Positions 15,871 to 25,877 of a stretch of 58,530 bases of DNA are shown in pieces. Within the stretch, counting starts at the first letter, position 1. Each line of letters starts with the position of its first letter. The notes beneath the pieces were generated by a model. That model made no database searches. It was not told the DNA's origin and worked only from the letters and a program-made list of their open reading frames with translations. The translations under genes and the position numbers were made by a program. Location: contig CANPZU010000014.1 of NCBI GenBank assembly GCA_947588825.1, positions 1 to 58,530 on the forward strand, read 5' to 3'. The DNA comes from an uncultured Clostridia bacterium (GTDB lineage: Bacteria > Bacillota > Clostridia > Oscillospirales > CAG-272).

Positions 15871-16457
15871 AGTTCCTCCTTGCTCCTGCGTTGACACTCG
15901 ACCAGATCGGCATAGAAAGAAATCGTATCATAGACCTCCTGCCAAGAATCTGCCCGCAGCATACACGTAGAATATGTATCAAAATTTTTGTTGTGTGGTC
16001 TGGTATAAATGATCGGAACATATTTCGCGCCAACCAAATTATGAGTCCCGTCATCGATCAGAAAATCACCGTTCACCATCTGTTTGTTATGTGCGACGAT
16101 AACATGATCCCAATCCAAAAAAGGAAACAGTTGAAAAATACGCTCCATTTTTGTTTTGAGAGTACGGTAATCCGACGCGGTTACCATATAAAGCTCGTGA
16201 CCGTCGTTTTTCAGCTTCTGAAGAACTTCTACGCTTCCAGGCATCGGCTGCAATCTGCTCCACAACTCATCTTCGGTAAGCACACCGTATACCTGTTCCT
16301 TTGTCAGAGATGGGAATGCAGAGGACAGATCCCACTCCGTTACATCTTCTACGGATACGGATGTGCCGTATCGCTCGTTCAACATAGAGATCCAGCACTC
16401 CACCAGATTTTCTGCCGTATCGTCGGCATCGAACAAAATCGTAAAATGCTTCTTCAT
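15867..16457 (-). CDS. HAD-family 5'(3')-deoxyribonucleotidase-like phosphatase
   Basis: About 196 residues from the ATG at 16457, which overlaps the stop of the dNMP kinase gene. Motif I is FDADDTAENL (nucleophile Asp, D.D.T), motif II lies in MVTASDYRTLK, and motif IV is FLIDDGTHNL. This is the layout of the 5'(3')-deoxyribonucleotidase branch, which dephosphorylates dNMPs. In phages such enzymes tune nucleotide pools or remove unwanted host nucleotides. Confidence 0.8.
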   Translation of the reverse strand: MKKHFTILFDADDTAENLVECWISMLNERYGTSVSVEDVTEWDLSSAFPSLTKEQVYGVLTEDELWSRLQPMPGSVEVLQKLKNDGHELYMVTASDYRTLKTKMERIFQLFPFLDWDHVIVAHNKQMVNGDFLIDDGTHNLVGAKYVPIIYTRPHNKNFDTYSTCMLRADSWQEVYDTISFYADLVECQRRSKEEL

Positions 16458-16987
16458 TACAGCAGACACCAATCCATGAAACTGCGCACATTCGATCTGA
16501 GATCGTCCAGAGTGCCGTAGTTATAAATCACAGCCTTAAAGTCGTAGTCATCCAGAGCGGTTTCGGACAAGTGTTGCTGCTGTTCCTCTGTCAGAGGAGA
16601 GACAAAGTTGGGACGTTCTACACGCAGCAGGATGGCATCCATATCGTAGGACTGGAAGATCTCATACTCATTGGGAAAACGGCAGTCGGGGATCAGAACG
16701 TAATCCCACTCATCATGAAAGATGCTGAGGATGCTGGCAATAAAGTTTACCCAGTAGTCCGGAGAGACAGCACGCACTTTCTCTGTACCGACGTACTGCA
16801 ACAGTGATCTTCCCTTCTCATCCTTTTTGCCGTCCCAACCGAAAAAGGTTTTGCAGATGTATTTGAGCAGATCGCCGTAATGGGTAATCAGGACGCGCTT
16901 CCCGTTGGCCTCCAGCTCCTCTTTTAACATCTGGGCGGTGGTATCTTTCCCATTCTGGGCTTTACCTGAAATACAAACAATCTTCAT
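16457..16987 (-). CDS. Deoxynucleoside monophosphate kinase
   Basis: 176 residues. Walker A is SGKAQNGKDTTAQ (residues 6-18). Next come the LID and substrate segments HYGDLLKYICKTFFGWDG and LLQYVGTEKVRA, and DYVLIPDCRFPNEYEIF with the conserved DCRFPNE of phage dNMP kinases. It would phosphorylate dNMPs to dNDPs. The gene shares four bases with ThyX upstream and one with the nucleotidase gene downstream. Confidence 0.88.
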   Translation of the reverse strand: MKIVCISGKAQNGKDTTAQMLKEELEANGKRVLITHYGDLLKYICKTFFGWDGKKDEKGRSLLQYVGTEKVRAVSPDYWVNFIASILSIFHDEWDYVLIPDCRFPNEYEIFQSYDMDAILLRVERPNFVSPLTEEQQQHLSETALDDYDFKAVIYNYGTLDDLRSNVRSFMDWCLL

Positions 16988-17613
16988 TTTGTCACCTCAA
17001 TATCATCAAATACAACAGGAATCAGACGCTGGAACTCGTAGAGCAGGGGAATGGCGACTTCCCGGATCTGCGGATGGGCCGCCGGTGAGGTCCGAAGCTT
17101 CAAGAAATGTCTCCACTCGCGGAGATTTGCTGTCATTACGACTTCCGTTTTCAGACTGTTCGGGAGGACGGAACGGGCTTCCTGGGGAGAAGCACCTCGC
17201 TCCAAAAGCCCGAAGTAATGATTTTCTGCCATACGCATAGCAGATCTCCAATCCACCATCATGTCTGGATTATCAGACCAGAAGCACGGTTTAATCACGG
17301 TGATCTCATTGCCGAATTTGTTCTGACCGTAGTTGCAATACCGGGTGCTTTCCTGGCAATAAGCGGCCAGCCGGTGGCGGACGATCTCGTGACTGACGCC
17401 CCGGTCCACGGTAAATTTCACCGTGATCGACTGGTGCTCCAGCACTGCCTCATGCCCGCGCTTGATAATGCCTGCTACAAATTTTTCGGCACTGTCGCTT
17501 GTGATCTTATCCTCGGATTTGTAGCAAACACGTCCGGCCTGTTCAATCGCTTTCAAGATCTCCGCGCCGTTTACCGGCGTCATAATCTCAAAGCCAGCGT
17601 TTACGATCTTCAT
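16984..17613 (-). CDS. thyX: Flavin-dependent thymidylate synthase ThyX
   Basis: 209 residues. The ThyX motif RHRLAAYCQESTRYC matches RHRxxSxNxxSxR with two substitutions in the middle, and HEAVLEHQSITVKF upstream is also typical. ThyX makes dTMP from dUMP with FAD, NADPH and methylene-tetrahydrofolate. Together with the dUTPase (dUMP source) and dNMP kinase it completes a thymidylate supply path. Confidence 0.93.
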   Translation of the reverse strand: MKIVNAGFEIMTPVNGAEILKAIEQAGRVCYKSEDKITSDSAEKFVAGIIKRGHEAVLEHQSITVKFTVDRGVSHEIVRHRLAAYCQESTRYCNYGQNKFGNEITVIKPCFWSDNPDMMVDWRSAMRMAENHYFGLLERGASPQEARSVLPNSLKTEVVMTANLREWRHFLKLRTSPAAHPQIREVAIPLLYEFQRLIPVVFDDIEVTK

Positions 17614-17634
17614 ATCGCGCCTCCTTATAATGTA

Positions 17635-20600
17635 TTAAATTACATAATCGTAGTTGTAAAGATACAAATATCCGCGTTCTTCTCCCCATCCGTTGGCTGA
17701 AACATAGATGATATCAAACTTGCGGACGGGTTTACGATCGTACACGCCGGCACGCACCGTCCAGCGATTTGTTTTTCCGGTACCAATTGACCTGACCTGT
17801 AAGGCATACGCCCAAATTTCATTGGTTTTCTTGCTCCGGAGAGGAAAAGCATCCATAATGAGCAGTTTCCGCCTGTCCTCTTTTTTTCCGGTGGTCAAAT
17901 CAATGTATCCGAGGTTTTCCAACTGCGTCTGCATCTTGCTTTTCAGGTCGAAATCCTCGATGTGCATCTCTCTGACCATGGACTCCAGATGCCGGAGCAG
18001 ACCTTGCAGATCGGTAAATGTGTAGCTCTTGGATGGAGAGCCGTCTTTATTCGTTCCGCTCGCATATTGTGATACGATGGGCACAAGGTTCGCCGGGATC
18101 TTCTCTTTTGCGATTTTCTTCATCGTTCCGTTTTTAAAGAAAGAAAACAGCTCTACCATCCGAAGCAGCTCTTTCGTATTGCCGTATTCCGAAAAGTAGT
18201 CGATTTTAACCAAAATGTCACGCTGGCGTGTATCCAGATGGGTCTTTTCATTCAGCGATATCAGCAGGTCCATAAAGGAATCCGGTTTGCCCGCCTCCGC
18301 TAAATCGAAAAGCTCATTGGCTACATCGGCGTTCATATACTTTACAGAAGAAATTCCTTTGGCGATCACCTTCTCCTCGGTGTTTAACAGATATTTATCC
18401 TTAGAGAGCCCGAATCGCGGCGGGACGATCTTGATGCAGTAAAGCGTTGCCAGTTCGTTGCCGTTTTTTACGTCCTCCTCTCCGTTTGCATTGTTGAGGT
18501 ATGACGTAATAAATTCGTATGGGTGGTAATACCGCAGATAGGCGCAGAGATAGCCGATCATGCAGTATCCGATGGAATGATTGTCGCTGATTCCACTGTT
18601 TCCAGATGGCGCTGACTATATCTTCGGCATTGCCGTCTTCGCACTTCCGCCGGTAGTTCATCCTCCGGCGTACTCCCTTACGGGATAGTCGATACACCTG
18701 TCCGGCAGTTCTCCCACGCAAATCCACCGGCTGAGTAAATCTGCAGATTGACGCACTGCAAAATTGACTTTGCGCTGATCCCAGTGATACGCTCCGCTTC
18801 GGAGGCGGACGCATAGACCTCGATAATATCTCCGTCCTCTGTCATCTGCATGACAGGCGTTCCTCTGGGTTTGCGCAAATGGTGGTAGAGAGCGTGGAGG
18901 TTATTGTAGCTGTATGTCGTCCATTCCAAATTGCTGACATCGTTGTTGGTTTTATCACCGTCGATGTGATTGACCATCGGATAATGACAGGGATTCGGAA
19001 TGAACGCAGTAGCTACCAGAACATGGACAAAAGAGACCTCAGAGGTTCCGAGCTTTCTCAGGTTGACGACTATATATCCGTTGCCGTCCTTTCCCTTGGT
19101 GCGGGTCAGCTTCATCTCGCGCCCCTTCAATGCACGTGGATTTCCGTTTTTATCGCAGATCGTTCTGTCAACGCTGCGGACTTTTCCGGTGTTGCTGACC
19201 TCGTAATATCCCTCGAAACCGATGATCGTTTTCCAAAGTTCCATATTCTCCTCACTGTTTGCTTCCGGCTTGGCACGGTATCGCCTGCTACCCGCTGCGC
19301 GGGCCGTAGGTTCTCTTAGTCAGATGCTTCGTCCATGGGATTGGCCGATATCTCCTTGTAAGGCTTCATAGGCCGGTCTTATTCATCTGATACCGTTAGC
19401 ACCGTTTATACGGCACACCCCTGAACAATGGGGTTCACGAAAAATGAGCTAATCATTAACCCAAACATATAACTGGATGCGTCTTCGATAATTTGCAGGA
19501 ACTCTTTGGCCTCCTGCTCTGCGATCTCTCTTGGCTGCGGTGATTTGGAACAATACCCCTCCAGGATCTGCGGGAGCGCCTTTTGCAAACGCTCTTTATC
19601 CTTACGGCCAATGGCGCGTCTGGTATTGTCCGCATCTGAGCCGGAGAAACCGCAAATCTGTTGTAAGAACTTGATAACGTCCTCCTGGTAGATCAGATAT
19701 CCGTTGTTATCTGCCAGCAGCTCGTCAATGATGGTAGATGAGTTTTTGTGCGGCTTGTGCTGCATGAGGTCGTCACGGTAGGATGCGCCAGACGGACGCA
19801 GAGCTGCTGTGACCAGGCTCATGTCAAAAATACTGTGGGGCTCGTACTGACAAAGCATTTGGTATGCGTATGACCCTTCGAACTGGAATATCCCGACAGG
19901 AGAGCGGAGCATATCTTTCCAGACCGCTTCGTCATTCCAGTTGATTTCGTGGGACTTAGGATATGGTTGTCCGAGCAGATTATAAGCATCTTTGATAATC
20001 TCGATATTCTTAAGCCCTAGGATATCGTACTTCACCAGGCTCACCTCATGGACACACTCCATATCGATCTGAAGGATCTCTTTTTTGTCGGAAATGAATG
20101 TGCCGTAGTTATCCCGGAGAGTGATAGGACTTGCCACAATACCGGCCGGGTGCATGGACTGTGAAATCGCTACATCCAGAAGTCCGTCGTAATAGTAGAA
20201 CACATCCGGATACTTCTTTCTGGCCGCTGCTTCATCCACTTCAAACTCTTTCTTGATGGTATCGTTGATCTTTCCCGCCCAAGGATTTTTCGCAAAGATT
20301 TTTTCGTTTTCCGCTTTTACACGATCAAGCTCTGCGGAGAATCGCTTGACAAGATCCGCCCGCTTGACACCTTTCATGTTGTCTGGCAACAGGAGGTTGC
20401 CATTCTCATCGAAGAAATAGGCGTTATCGCCGTCACGCTGATCGCCAAAAACGATATTGATCTTCTCATCTTTCAACGCTGCCAGAAGCCTTTTGAACGC
20501 CTTTTCATCCTGCTGATGCTCTTTGTTCCAGCGAACGGATAGGGCGCGGCAGATCTCATCAATACATCCCTTGGACTTGATCGTACCGACAGCAAGGATA

Positions 20601-21874
20601 AACGCGGTTTTTTCCTGACCAAACCGGTTGATAATGTAGTCGTAAACCAAATCGCGCTGAGAAGGAGACACGTCGATATCAATATCTCCGATCTCTTTTC
20701 TGTCCTCATTACAGAAGCGGGAGAACACAGTATGCCACGTTTCCGGGTTCAGATCGGTCGTATTGGAGACGTAGGCCACTCTGGACCCTCCGCAGGAACC
20801 GCGATTGAAACCAATTGGGATGCCATGTGATTTGCACCATGTCACCAGCTCGCTCATAAAAAGCATGAAACCGGACATCTCAATCTTATCAAATACCCGG
20901 CACTCCTCAGCAATTGCCGCCTTAAACGGTTCTATCTGCTCAGGAGTAATCGCCCCCTCCTCGATCTTTGATTGGAGGTTATCACGGAGCACCTGGTGCA
21001 GGACCTCCCGGTCTTTTTTGCCGTAAAGAATCGGGTATTTATAGGAAATATCCAGAGCAAACGGCTCTACGGAGTCTGCCATGCGATTTGTATTTTCGAT
21101 GGCCTCCATATACAGCTTTTCCGGGATGGCATCCTGCTTGGCGAACATCGCAACAAGCTCATCGTAGGATTTATAGGTCAGATCAAAGGTATCCTCATCG
21201 GCAAAATCAATGTGTTTGGACAGCTGTAAAATCGTTCTACACTCCGCCTTGTATTGGTTGAGGCTATGCGTATCTGTTCCGGCGATCAGAGGGATGTTGT
21301 ACTTCTGAGACATTTCTGCCAAGTGGCGGTTATAGGAGATCTGATCCGGATGGTCATGCGCCTGGATCTCCAGATAATCGTAATGCTTCAGCAAACGCTC
21401 ATACAGTGGATGGGTGATGCTCATGCGATTTAAGGGAGAAGCAAGACAGGCACTGATTTTAATGACATTTCCGGACAGTCCTAGAAACTCGTCAAATGAG
21501 ATCCTGGGCTTGTAGTAGAAATGGTCTTCACAGCTTGAACGGCTAATCAGCTCGTTCATCTCCTGCAAACCGGCATAATTTTTGGCGATCAGAATGGTAT
21601 GATAGTTGTCACGGATTTTACTCTGTTCACCGGTACGCGGGTCAGTTTGCAGCAGTTTTTCGGTCAGGTAGACTTCACAGCCGTGGAGATATTTCAATCC
21701 TGCATTATCACAGGCGATCTTCTTGGCAACCCACTGATAGATATTGCCGTGTTCTGTGAAAGCGATGGCGGTTTGACCTAGTTCTACTGCCTTTTTGATA
21801 TAGTCCTCAAACTTTGTGGCGCTATCAAGTAAAGACAACTCTGTATGTAGATGATATACCGTGTAATTACTCAT
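17635..21874 (-). CDS. dnaE: DNA polymerase III alpha subunit (DnaE-type), split by a group I intron
   Basis: Exon 1 (about 19460-21874) has the PHP domain start (YHLHTELSLLDS, with TEHGN), the conserved FNRGSCGGSRVAYV segment and the catalytic aspartates in IGDIDIDVSPSQRD. It breaks off at IEDASSYMFG. Exon 2 (17635-about 18591) resumes with ISDNHSIGYCMIGYLCAYLR, which directly follows that segment in DnaE proteins, and ends with a C-terminal beta domain. Joined, the protein is about 1,120 residues, close to the family norm. It would be the replicative polymerase of the element; SPbeta phages also carry a DnaE homologue. It overlaps the primase-helicase gene by four bases. Expression requires splicing of the intron. 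Confidence 0.92.
18592..19459 (-). mobile_element. Group I intron in the polymerase gene
   Basis: About 865 bp separates the YMFG codons of exon 1 from the ISDNHS codons of exon 2, in frame across the gap. Near the 3' end AAGATATAGTC matches the conserved P7-side element (S) of group I introns, and ATCGACTATCCC upstream fits the opposite P7 strand. An HNH endonuclease gene lies inside. Boundaries are uncertain by a few bases. Confidence 0.82.
18678..19244 (-). CDS. Intron-encoded HNH homing endonuclease (NUMOD4-HNH-NUMOD1)
   Basis: 188 residues. The N-terminal NUMOD4 domain reads LWKTIIGFEGYYEVSNTG, then GKVRSVDRT. The HNH core is VHVLVATAFIPNP ... VNHIDGDKTNNDVSNLEW. A C-terminal NUMOD1-like DNA-binding segment follows (VYASASEAERITGISAKS). 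Such enzymes cut intronless copies of the host gene and spread the intron. The reading frame is intact. Confidence 0.93.
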   Translation of the reverse strand: MELWKTIIGFEGYYEVSNTGKVRSVDRTICDKNGNPRALKGREMKLTRTKGKDGNGYIVVNLRKLGTSEVSFVHVLVATAFIPNPCHYPMVNHIDGDKTNNDVSNLEWTTYSYNNLHALYHHLRKPRGTPVMQMTEDGDIIEVYASASEAERITGISAKSILQCVNLQIYSAGGFAWENCRTGVSTIP

Positions 21875-23823
21875 GCGTCACCTCCAACAGAGCCGAACGC
21901 TTCCTCCTCGTCTACACGTTCCTCTGCGATGAGCTGAGGCGGGAGTGGAAGGGGATCTTGATACTCCTTCTTATCCCATGAGAAGCAGCGTCCGTATTCA
22001 TCCGCATCACTGAAGAACCGGCGGGAGGCAGGATCGTAATAGAGGCCAATGTCGATGTTCTGACGGCCAAACATACGGTCTTTGATGATGGTAACGATCA
22101 CGTCGTATTTGAGCAGCTGGCGGCGCTTCTCTGAGAACTTGGCGGCGTTGTCCCGCTCATGCTCTGTGACACGGCGTAAACCGATGGTGCGGTGGGCCAG
22201 GTTGACGATGTTGCTGGTTCCGGCAATATCATAGATACCAACGTTGGTGCTGGCATCCATCTTCCTGGGATGGCAGACCAGAATTACAGCGACCTGGTAC
22301 TTCTTTGCGAACTCTATCAGCCTCTTGATTGTCTGTGTCTGGGAACGCAGCTCCTCCTCGGAATCTTCCGTATCAATACACATGAAGTTATCCAGGATCA
22401 GACAGCGGGTTCCGTATTTCCTGACCGTATCCGTCATCGAAATAATCAACTTATCGAGCGTATTGTCATAGTCGTCACGGTAGATATACCACAGACCTTT
22501 GTACGCCCTATTGATCTCTCCCAGCGTTGTACCTGAAATCTTCTTATAAGGATTTCCACGGCGGGAAACGGCGTCTTCCAGGTTGCGGGGACCCGCAAAG
22601 ATGTAGTTGAACCAGCTTTTTTCCACACCGTTAGGAAGTTCTCCGCTGAAAATCCATGCGCCAATATCGTGATCGATTGCGTTGCACATGATCTGTGTCA
22701 ATAGACTGCTTTTACCGGCTCCTGGTTGTCCGCTGACAATGGTAAGCGTTCCGAAAAAGAGTCGCATCAACTCATTGTCGATGGCTTTCAGACCAGAGGT
22801 TACGCCGTCCACATCTTCATACTCGGTTGGCTCAATATCGGACAAGTCGGCAACAGAGGGAACAGGAGAGTCTTTCGCATCCAGAATCAACTCCAAAACT
22901 TTTTCCTTACCGCTTACAAAAAGAACCTCGTTCAGATCCTTTGTCGTTCTCCCTGACTTTCCCATTGGGAGCGCGGGGATATCTACTACCTTTGTCCGCC
23001 AACTGCCGAGGCGAGGTACACACTCCTTTTGCATCTTCAGACCTGCCTCATCATTGTCTGCGCAGATGATGATGCTGTCGAACTGGTCAAGCCACTCCAA
23101 ATTTTCATCTATCCAATGGAGATTTGAGCTGCCCAATGGGACAGAGACGGCATTTTTGAACCCGGCTTCAATAGCACTCAGACAGTCCGGCTCTCCCTCG
23201 CAGATCAGCAGCGGAGAGTTGACATTGATGCGGTTCATATTGAAGAGGAGCGGCGCGGTATCGGAATTTTGCTGGCACCAGCATTTTGCCTGCCCATGCT
23301 GGATTTTATGAGACGGCTTGTATTTCACCATCGTCAGTACATCGTTCGTGTCATAGTAATTGAACACTACGTTTCCTTCGGAGTCCTGTCGCACATCTGC
23401 ATAATCCAACGTTTCCTGACTGATCTTTCGCTGCTTGAAATATTCGTATACTTTGGATTTATCGGTGCATTTTACCTCGTGAGGGTACCGATAATGCCGT
23501 TTTGTTTTGACGCCAAGTTCCCCAAAAGAATACGGAATATCGGCAAGCTCGAACAGCTTTTTACAGGCTTCGGCATACGTCGCACCGTTATACATGAACA
23601 CATCAAGGATGTCGTAGCTTCGCCCGCAGCTTCCAAAACACCTGAAGTTGAACGCTTTCTTGTTGTAGATAAAAGAAGCGTGATCTTCCTGGTGGAATGG
23701 ACAGCAGCACTTCATGTTCTTTTCATCAAAATCCTTGATTCCAAGCTCCTGAACGATGATACTGGCGTTTCGATCACCGAGTTTCTCTTTTGCTTGCATA
23801 ATTGCATCTCGATCAATCTGCAC
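21871..23823 (-). CDS. Bifunctional primase-helicase (T7 gp4/Twinkle-like)
   Basis: 650 residues. The N-terminus has a CHC2 zinc finger (CCCPFH ... FRCFGSCG), then a TOPRIM domain (LLICEGEPDCLSAIEAG and IIICADNDEAGLK). The C-terminal half is a DnaB/RecA-type helicase with Walker A SGQPGAGKSSLL and Walker B CLILDNFMCID, then VILVCHPRKM. One protein would unwind the fork and prime the lagging strand. It lies directly upstream of the polymerase and is followed by a divergent plus-strand gene at 23910. Confidence 0.93.
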   Translation of the reverse strand: MQIDRDAIMQAKEKLGDRNASIIVQELGIKDFDEKNMKCCCPFHQEDHASFIYNKKAFNFRCFGSCGRSYDILDVFMYNGATYAEACKKLFELADIPYSFGELGVKTKRHYRYPHEVKCTDKSKVYEYFKQRKISQETLDYADVRQDSEGNVVFNYYDTNDVLTMVKYKPSHKIQHGQAKCWCQQNSDTAPLLFNMNRINVNSPLLICEGEPDCLSAIEAGFKNAVSVPLGSSNLHWIDENLEWLDQFDSIIICADNDEAGLKMQKECVPRLGSWRTKVVDIPALPMGKSGRTTKDLNEVLFVSGKEKVLELILDAKDSPVPSVADLSDIEPTEYEDVDGVTSGLKAIDNELMRLFFGTLTIVSGQPGAGKSSLLTQIMCNAIDHDIGAWIFSGELPNGVEKSWFNYIFAGPRNLEDAVSRRGNPYKKISGTTLGEINRAYKGLWYIYRDDYDNTLDKLIISMTDTVRKYGTRCLILDNFMCIDTEDSEEELRSQTQTIKRLIEFAKKYQVAVILVCHPRKMDASTNVGIYDIAGTSNIVNLAHRTIGLRRVTEHERDNAAKFSEKRRQLLKYDVIVTIIKDRMFGRQNIDIGLYYDPASRRFFSDADEYGRCFSWDKKEYQDPLPLPPQLIAEERVDEEEAFGSVGGDA

Positions 23824-23848
23824 GAGTGATAATCACCCCATTTCTTTA

Positions 23849-23877
23849 TTGACATATTACAATAACCGTTGTAAAAT
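23849..23877 (+). promoter_or_regulatory. Consensus promoter with palindromic operator in the spacer
   Basis: TTGACA (23849-23854), 17-bp spacer and TAAAAT (23872-23877). A perfect palindrome TTACAA-TAACCG-TTGTAA (23857-23874) fills the spacer, so a dimeric repressor could block RNA polymerase. It drives the small plus-strand gene at 23910. Confidence 0.8.
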
Positions 23878-23909
23878 ATGGTATCTGATTCAGAAAGGAT
23901 GTCTGCAAA

Positions 23910-24107
23910 ATGCCAGGAAAAACGACAGAAGAGCGTATCGCCATCATCGATGAGAAGATCGCAAAGAAAGAAGCAGAAATTGAAGAGCTGAAAACCCAAA
24001 AGGAAAAACTTCTGCATCCCGTCTCTATGAAGATTGTCATGGATAAAATCAAAGAGGCAAAAATGACACCGGAAGAAATCGCGGAAAAACTTGGGTTTGA
24101 GTTCTGA
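23910..24107 (+). CDS. Small coiled-coil protein, plus-strand single-gene unit
   Basis: 65 residues, with AAGGATG before the start. The first half is a coiled coil (IAIIDEKIAKKEAEIEELKTQ), the second a short helical region (KIKEAKMTPEEIAEKLGFEF) like a helix-turn-helix remnant. It is one of only a few plus-strand genes in the block, with its own promoter at 23849 and terminator at 24116, placed between two minus-strand groups. Such moron-like units are often expressed during lysogeny. Function unknown. Confidence 0.75.
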   Translation: MPGKTTEERIAIIDEKIAKKEAEIEELKTQKEKLLHPVSMKIVMDKIKEAKMTPEEIAEKLGFEF

Positions 24108-24115
24108 CGTACTCG

Positions 24116-24144
24116 CCGCCCTCCGTTCAGGAGGGCGGTTTTTT
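24116..24144 (+). terminator. Intrinsic terminator of the 23910 gene
   Basis: CCGCCCTCC-GTTCA-GGAGGGCGG followed by TTTTTT: a perfect 9-bp GC stem and U run on the plus strand. Confidence 0.92.
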
Positions 24145-24151
24145 GCACCTG

Positions 24152-24457
24152 TCACAAATCGATTCTGTTGATTAGTTTTGATGTATCATACCCCATAGAC
24201 TTCAGTTCACGAATCCACTTCTCATCAACGTGCCGTATGCTTTTGAAGTTCTCAAATACACCGACACAATGAAAGACCAGATCATCGATATACGGCTTTC
24301 CGTATCGAAACTCTTTGAGACCATTTTCGTATTCAGAAAGCGTGACTTGTTCCGTCGAATAAGGGCTTTCCGGCTTATCTTCCTCTCCAAGAACAACTCC
24401 TACATTGATATCCTCGCCGTTGACTGTGATATAAACATTACTGATCTTATACTTCAT
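24152..24457 (-). CDS. Hypothetical protein
   Basis: 101 residues with strand-rich N-terminus (KISNVYITVNGEDINVGVVLGEE) and a helical C-terminus (HVDEKWIRELKSMGYD). No family recognised. It ends eight bases from the terminator of the convergent gene. Confidence 0.55.
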   Translation of the reverse strand: MKYKISNVYITVNGEDINVGVVLGEEDKPESPYSTEQVTLSEYENGLKEFRYGKPYIDDLVFHCVGVFENFKSIRHVDEKWIRELKSMGYDTSKLINRIDL

Positions 24458-24469
24458 GCTGTGCCCCTT

Positions 24470-24931
24470 TTATGAAATGTTTAATATCCGGATTGCTTCA
24501 TCGGTTTCATCGGCACCAAGCCCACGGGACATCACAGTCCTGACCCAATGGTCTTTGTTCGGGTCGATATCCAGCCTGTCATCCAGAATCACAAAGTTAA
24601 CGACTTCATTATGGTCACGCAGCCATGCGTCAATCTCTGCTCCACGGTGTGCGGAAGGAAGCTCAGGAGTGTATCCGTAAATAGGAATACCGTACCGTAA
24701 CAACTCCTCTTTCAGTTCCAGGAAATCACTGTTCTGTCTAGGATCGTCCCGGTCATACCTCCAATCGCTGGAAAGAATAACCTTCGCATTGGTTTCGTTG
24801 ACGATGCGTTGCAAATTCTTCATGTGGGTAACTCCGACAAATATACATCCATTTGCTGTCAAACGATGTGTACCGATACTATTCAACACACCGTCAACAT
24901 CCAAAAAGATTACTTTAATCGGCTCCATCAT
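24470..24931 (-). CDS. HAD-like hydrolase domain protein
   Basis: 153 residues. It starts VIFLDVDGVLNS (HAD motif I with two Asp), has motif II VILSSDWRYDR and motif IV VNFVILDDRLDID. This is the HAD-like family common in phages; T4-type polynucleotide phosphatases and nucleotidases share the fold. The substrate cannot be told. It overlaps the small gene upstream by four bases. Confidence 0.8.
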   Translation of the reverse strand: MMEPIKVIFLDVDGVLNSIGTHRLTANGCIFVGVTHMKNLQRIVNETNAKVILSSDWRYDRDDPRQNSDFLELKEELLRYGIPIYGYTPELPSAHRGAEIDAWLRDHNEVVNFVILDDRLDIDPNKDHWVRTVMSRGLGADETDEAIRILNIS

Positions 24932-25113
24932 TCATGCTCCTGTATATCACACTCCTCTGCACATCGCAACACAACATCTTTTCCGTTACGTAAAGAAAGA
25001 TCCACCAGCTGTTTCGTATCCTCAGCAGACAAATTTTGATAGGTTACTACATTGCAATCATAACTATCGTAATTTGTAAAGCTACCATCGAAGATAAATA
25101 CGTTATATTCCAA
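24928..25113 (-). CDS. Small hypothetical protein
   Basis: 61 residues, MEYNVFIFDGSFTNYDSYDC..., acidic, with a central helix (SAEDTKQLVDLSLRNGKD). No motif recognised. Confidence 0.5.
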   Translation of the reverse strand: MEYNVFIFDGSFTNYDSYDCNVVTYQNLSAEDTKQLVDLSLRNGKDVVLRCAEECDIQEHE

Positions 25114-25127
25114 TTTACTTCATCCTT

Positions 25128-25877
25128 TCATTGATTACCTGAGTGCTTGCAGTATTTTCGGACAGAACACAAATAGTCACAGAAGAATCGGTCCGGCTTT
25201 GCCGGAAATTTTTTTGCCGCATAGATATTGTCGATAGAGCGCAGAAACCAGTCTGCATCCTCTTTCACAGTCGAAAGATGGAAAGGCTCTCGATCCAGAA
25301 TACCCTCACGGAACTTATTAAACCAAAGCTCACTCGGCCATTCTCCGTACTGCTCTTTGACCCGCAGCGCATAGAGGTCAAGCTGACGGAGATATTTCCT
25401 ACGTTCCTCTTTTGACTTCCACTTCCCACGGCTTTTGTGGTCGCACACAATCAGTCCGGATGGATTTCGGAGAACCAGATCGATCACTCCGACCACTGGG
25501 ATTCCGTGCAATGTAGATGTGTAGCGGTCCTCCACCGCAAGCACATCCGTTTCGTCTGCCAGTTGTCCGCTGAAGTTATCAAAGTATTCCCGGCCACGGC
25601 TATAATAGCTATCTTCCAATTTTGGAAATGGAAACTGCTCTGTTACCGCATCCGCATATTCCTCCTCATAAAGCACGGACAGATCCCACAATTCCACCTG
25701 ACCTCGATAGTACTGCTCCAACAGAGAATGAGCCAGAGTCCCCCACTGCGCAAAAGCGTTATCCTGGCGGTCCTTACACAGGAGGTAGGTCAGGTAGAAC
25801 ATACGTGGGCACTGGTCGAAACTGCTCACACGGGAGTACGACCAATCCATTGCATCCAGGAGAAAGGAATTATCCAT
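25128..25877 (-). CDS. RecB/Cas4-type PD-(D/E)XK nuclease
   Basis: 249 residues. The nuclease core is visible as WGTLAHSLLEQYY (conserved His), VVGVIDLVLR (motif II Asp) and LIVCDHKSRGKW (Asp...Lys motif III). An N-terminal Cys (SSFDQCPRMFYL) and three C-terminal cysteines (FFCDYLCSVRKYC) give the four-Cys arrangement that binds an iron-sulfur cluster in Cas4/AddB-type nucleases. Next to SSB and an annealing protein, it probably resects DNA ends for phage recombination. Confidence 0.85.
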   Translation of the reverse strand: MDNSFLLDAMDWSYSRVSSFDQCPRMFYLTYLLCKDRQDNAFAQWGTLAHSLLEQYYRGQVELWDLSVLYEEEYADAVTEQFPFPKLEDSYYSRGREYFDNFSGQLADETDVLAVEDRYTSTLHGIPVVGVIDLVLRNPSGLIVCDHKSRGKWKSKEERRKYLRQLDLYALRVKEQYGEWPSELWFNKFREGILDREPFHLSTVKEDADWFLRSIDNIYAAKKFPAKPDRFFCDYLCSVRKYCKHSGNQ

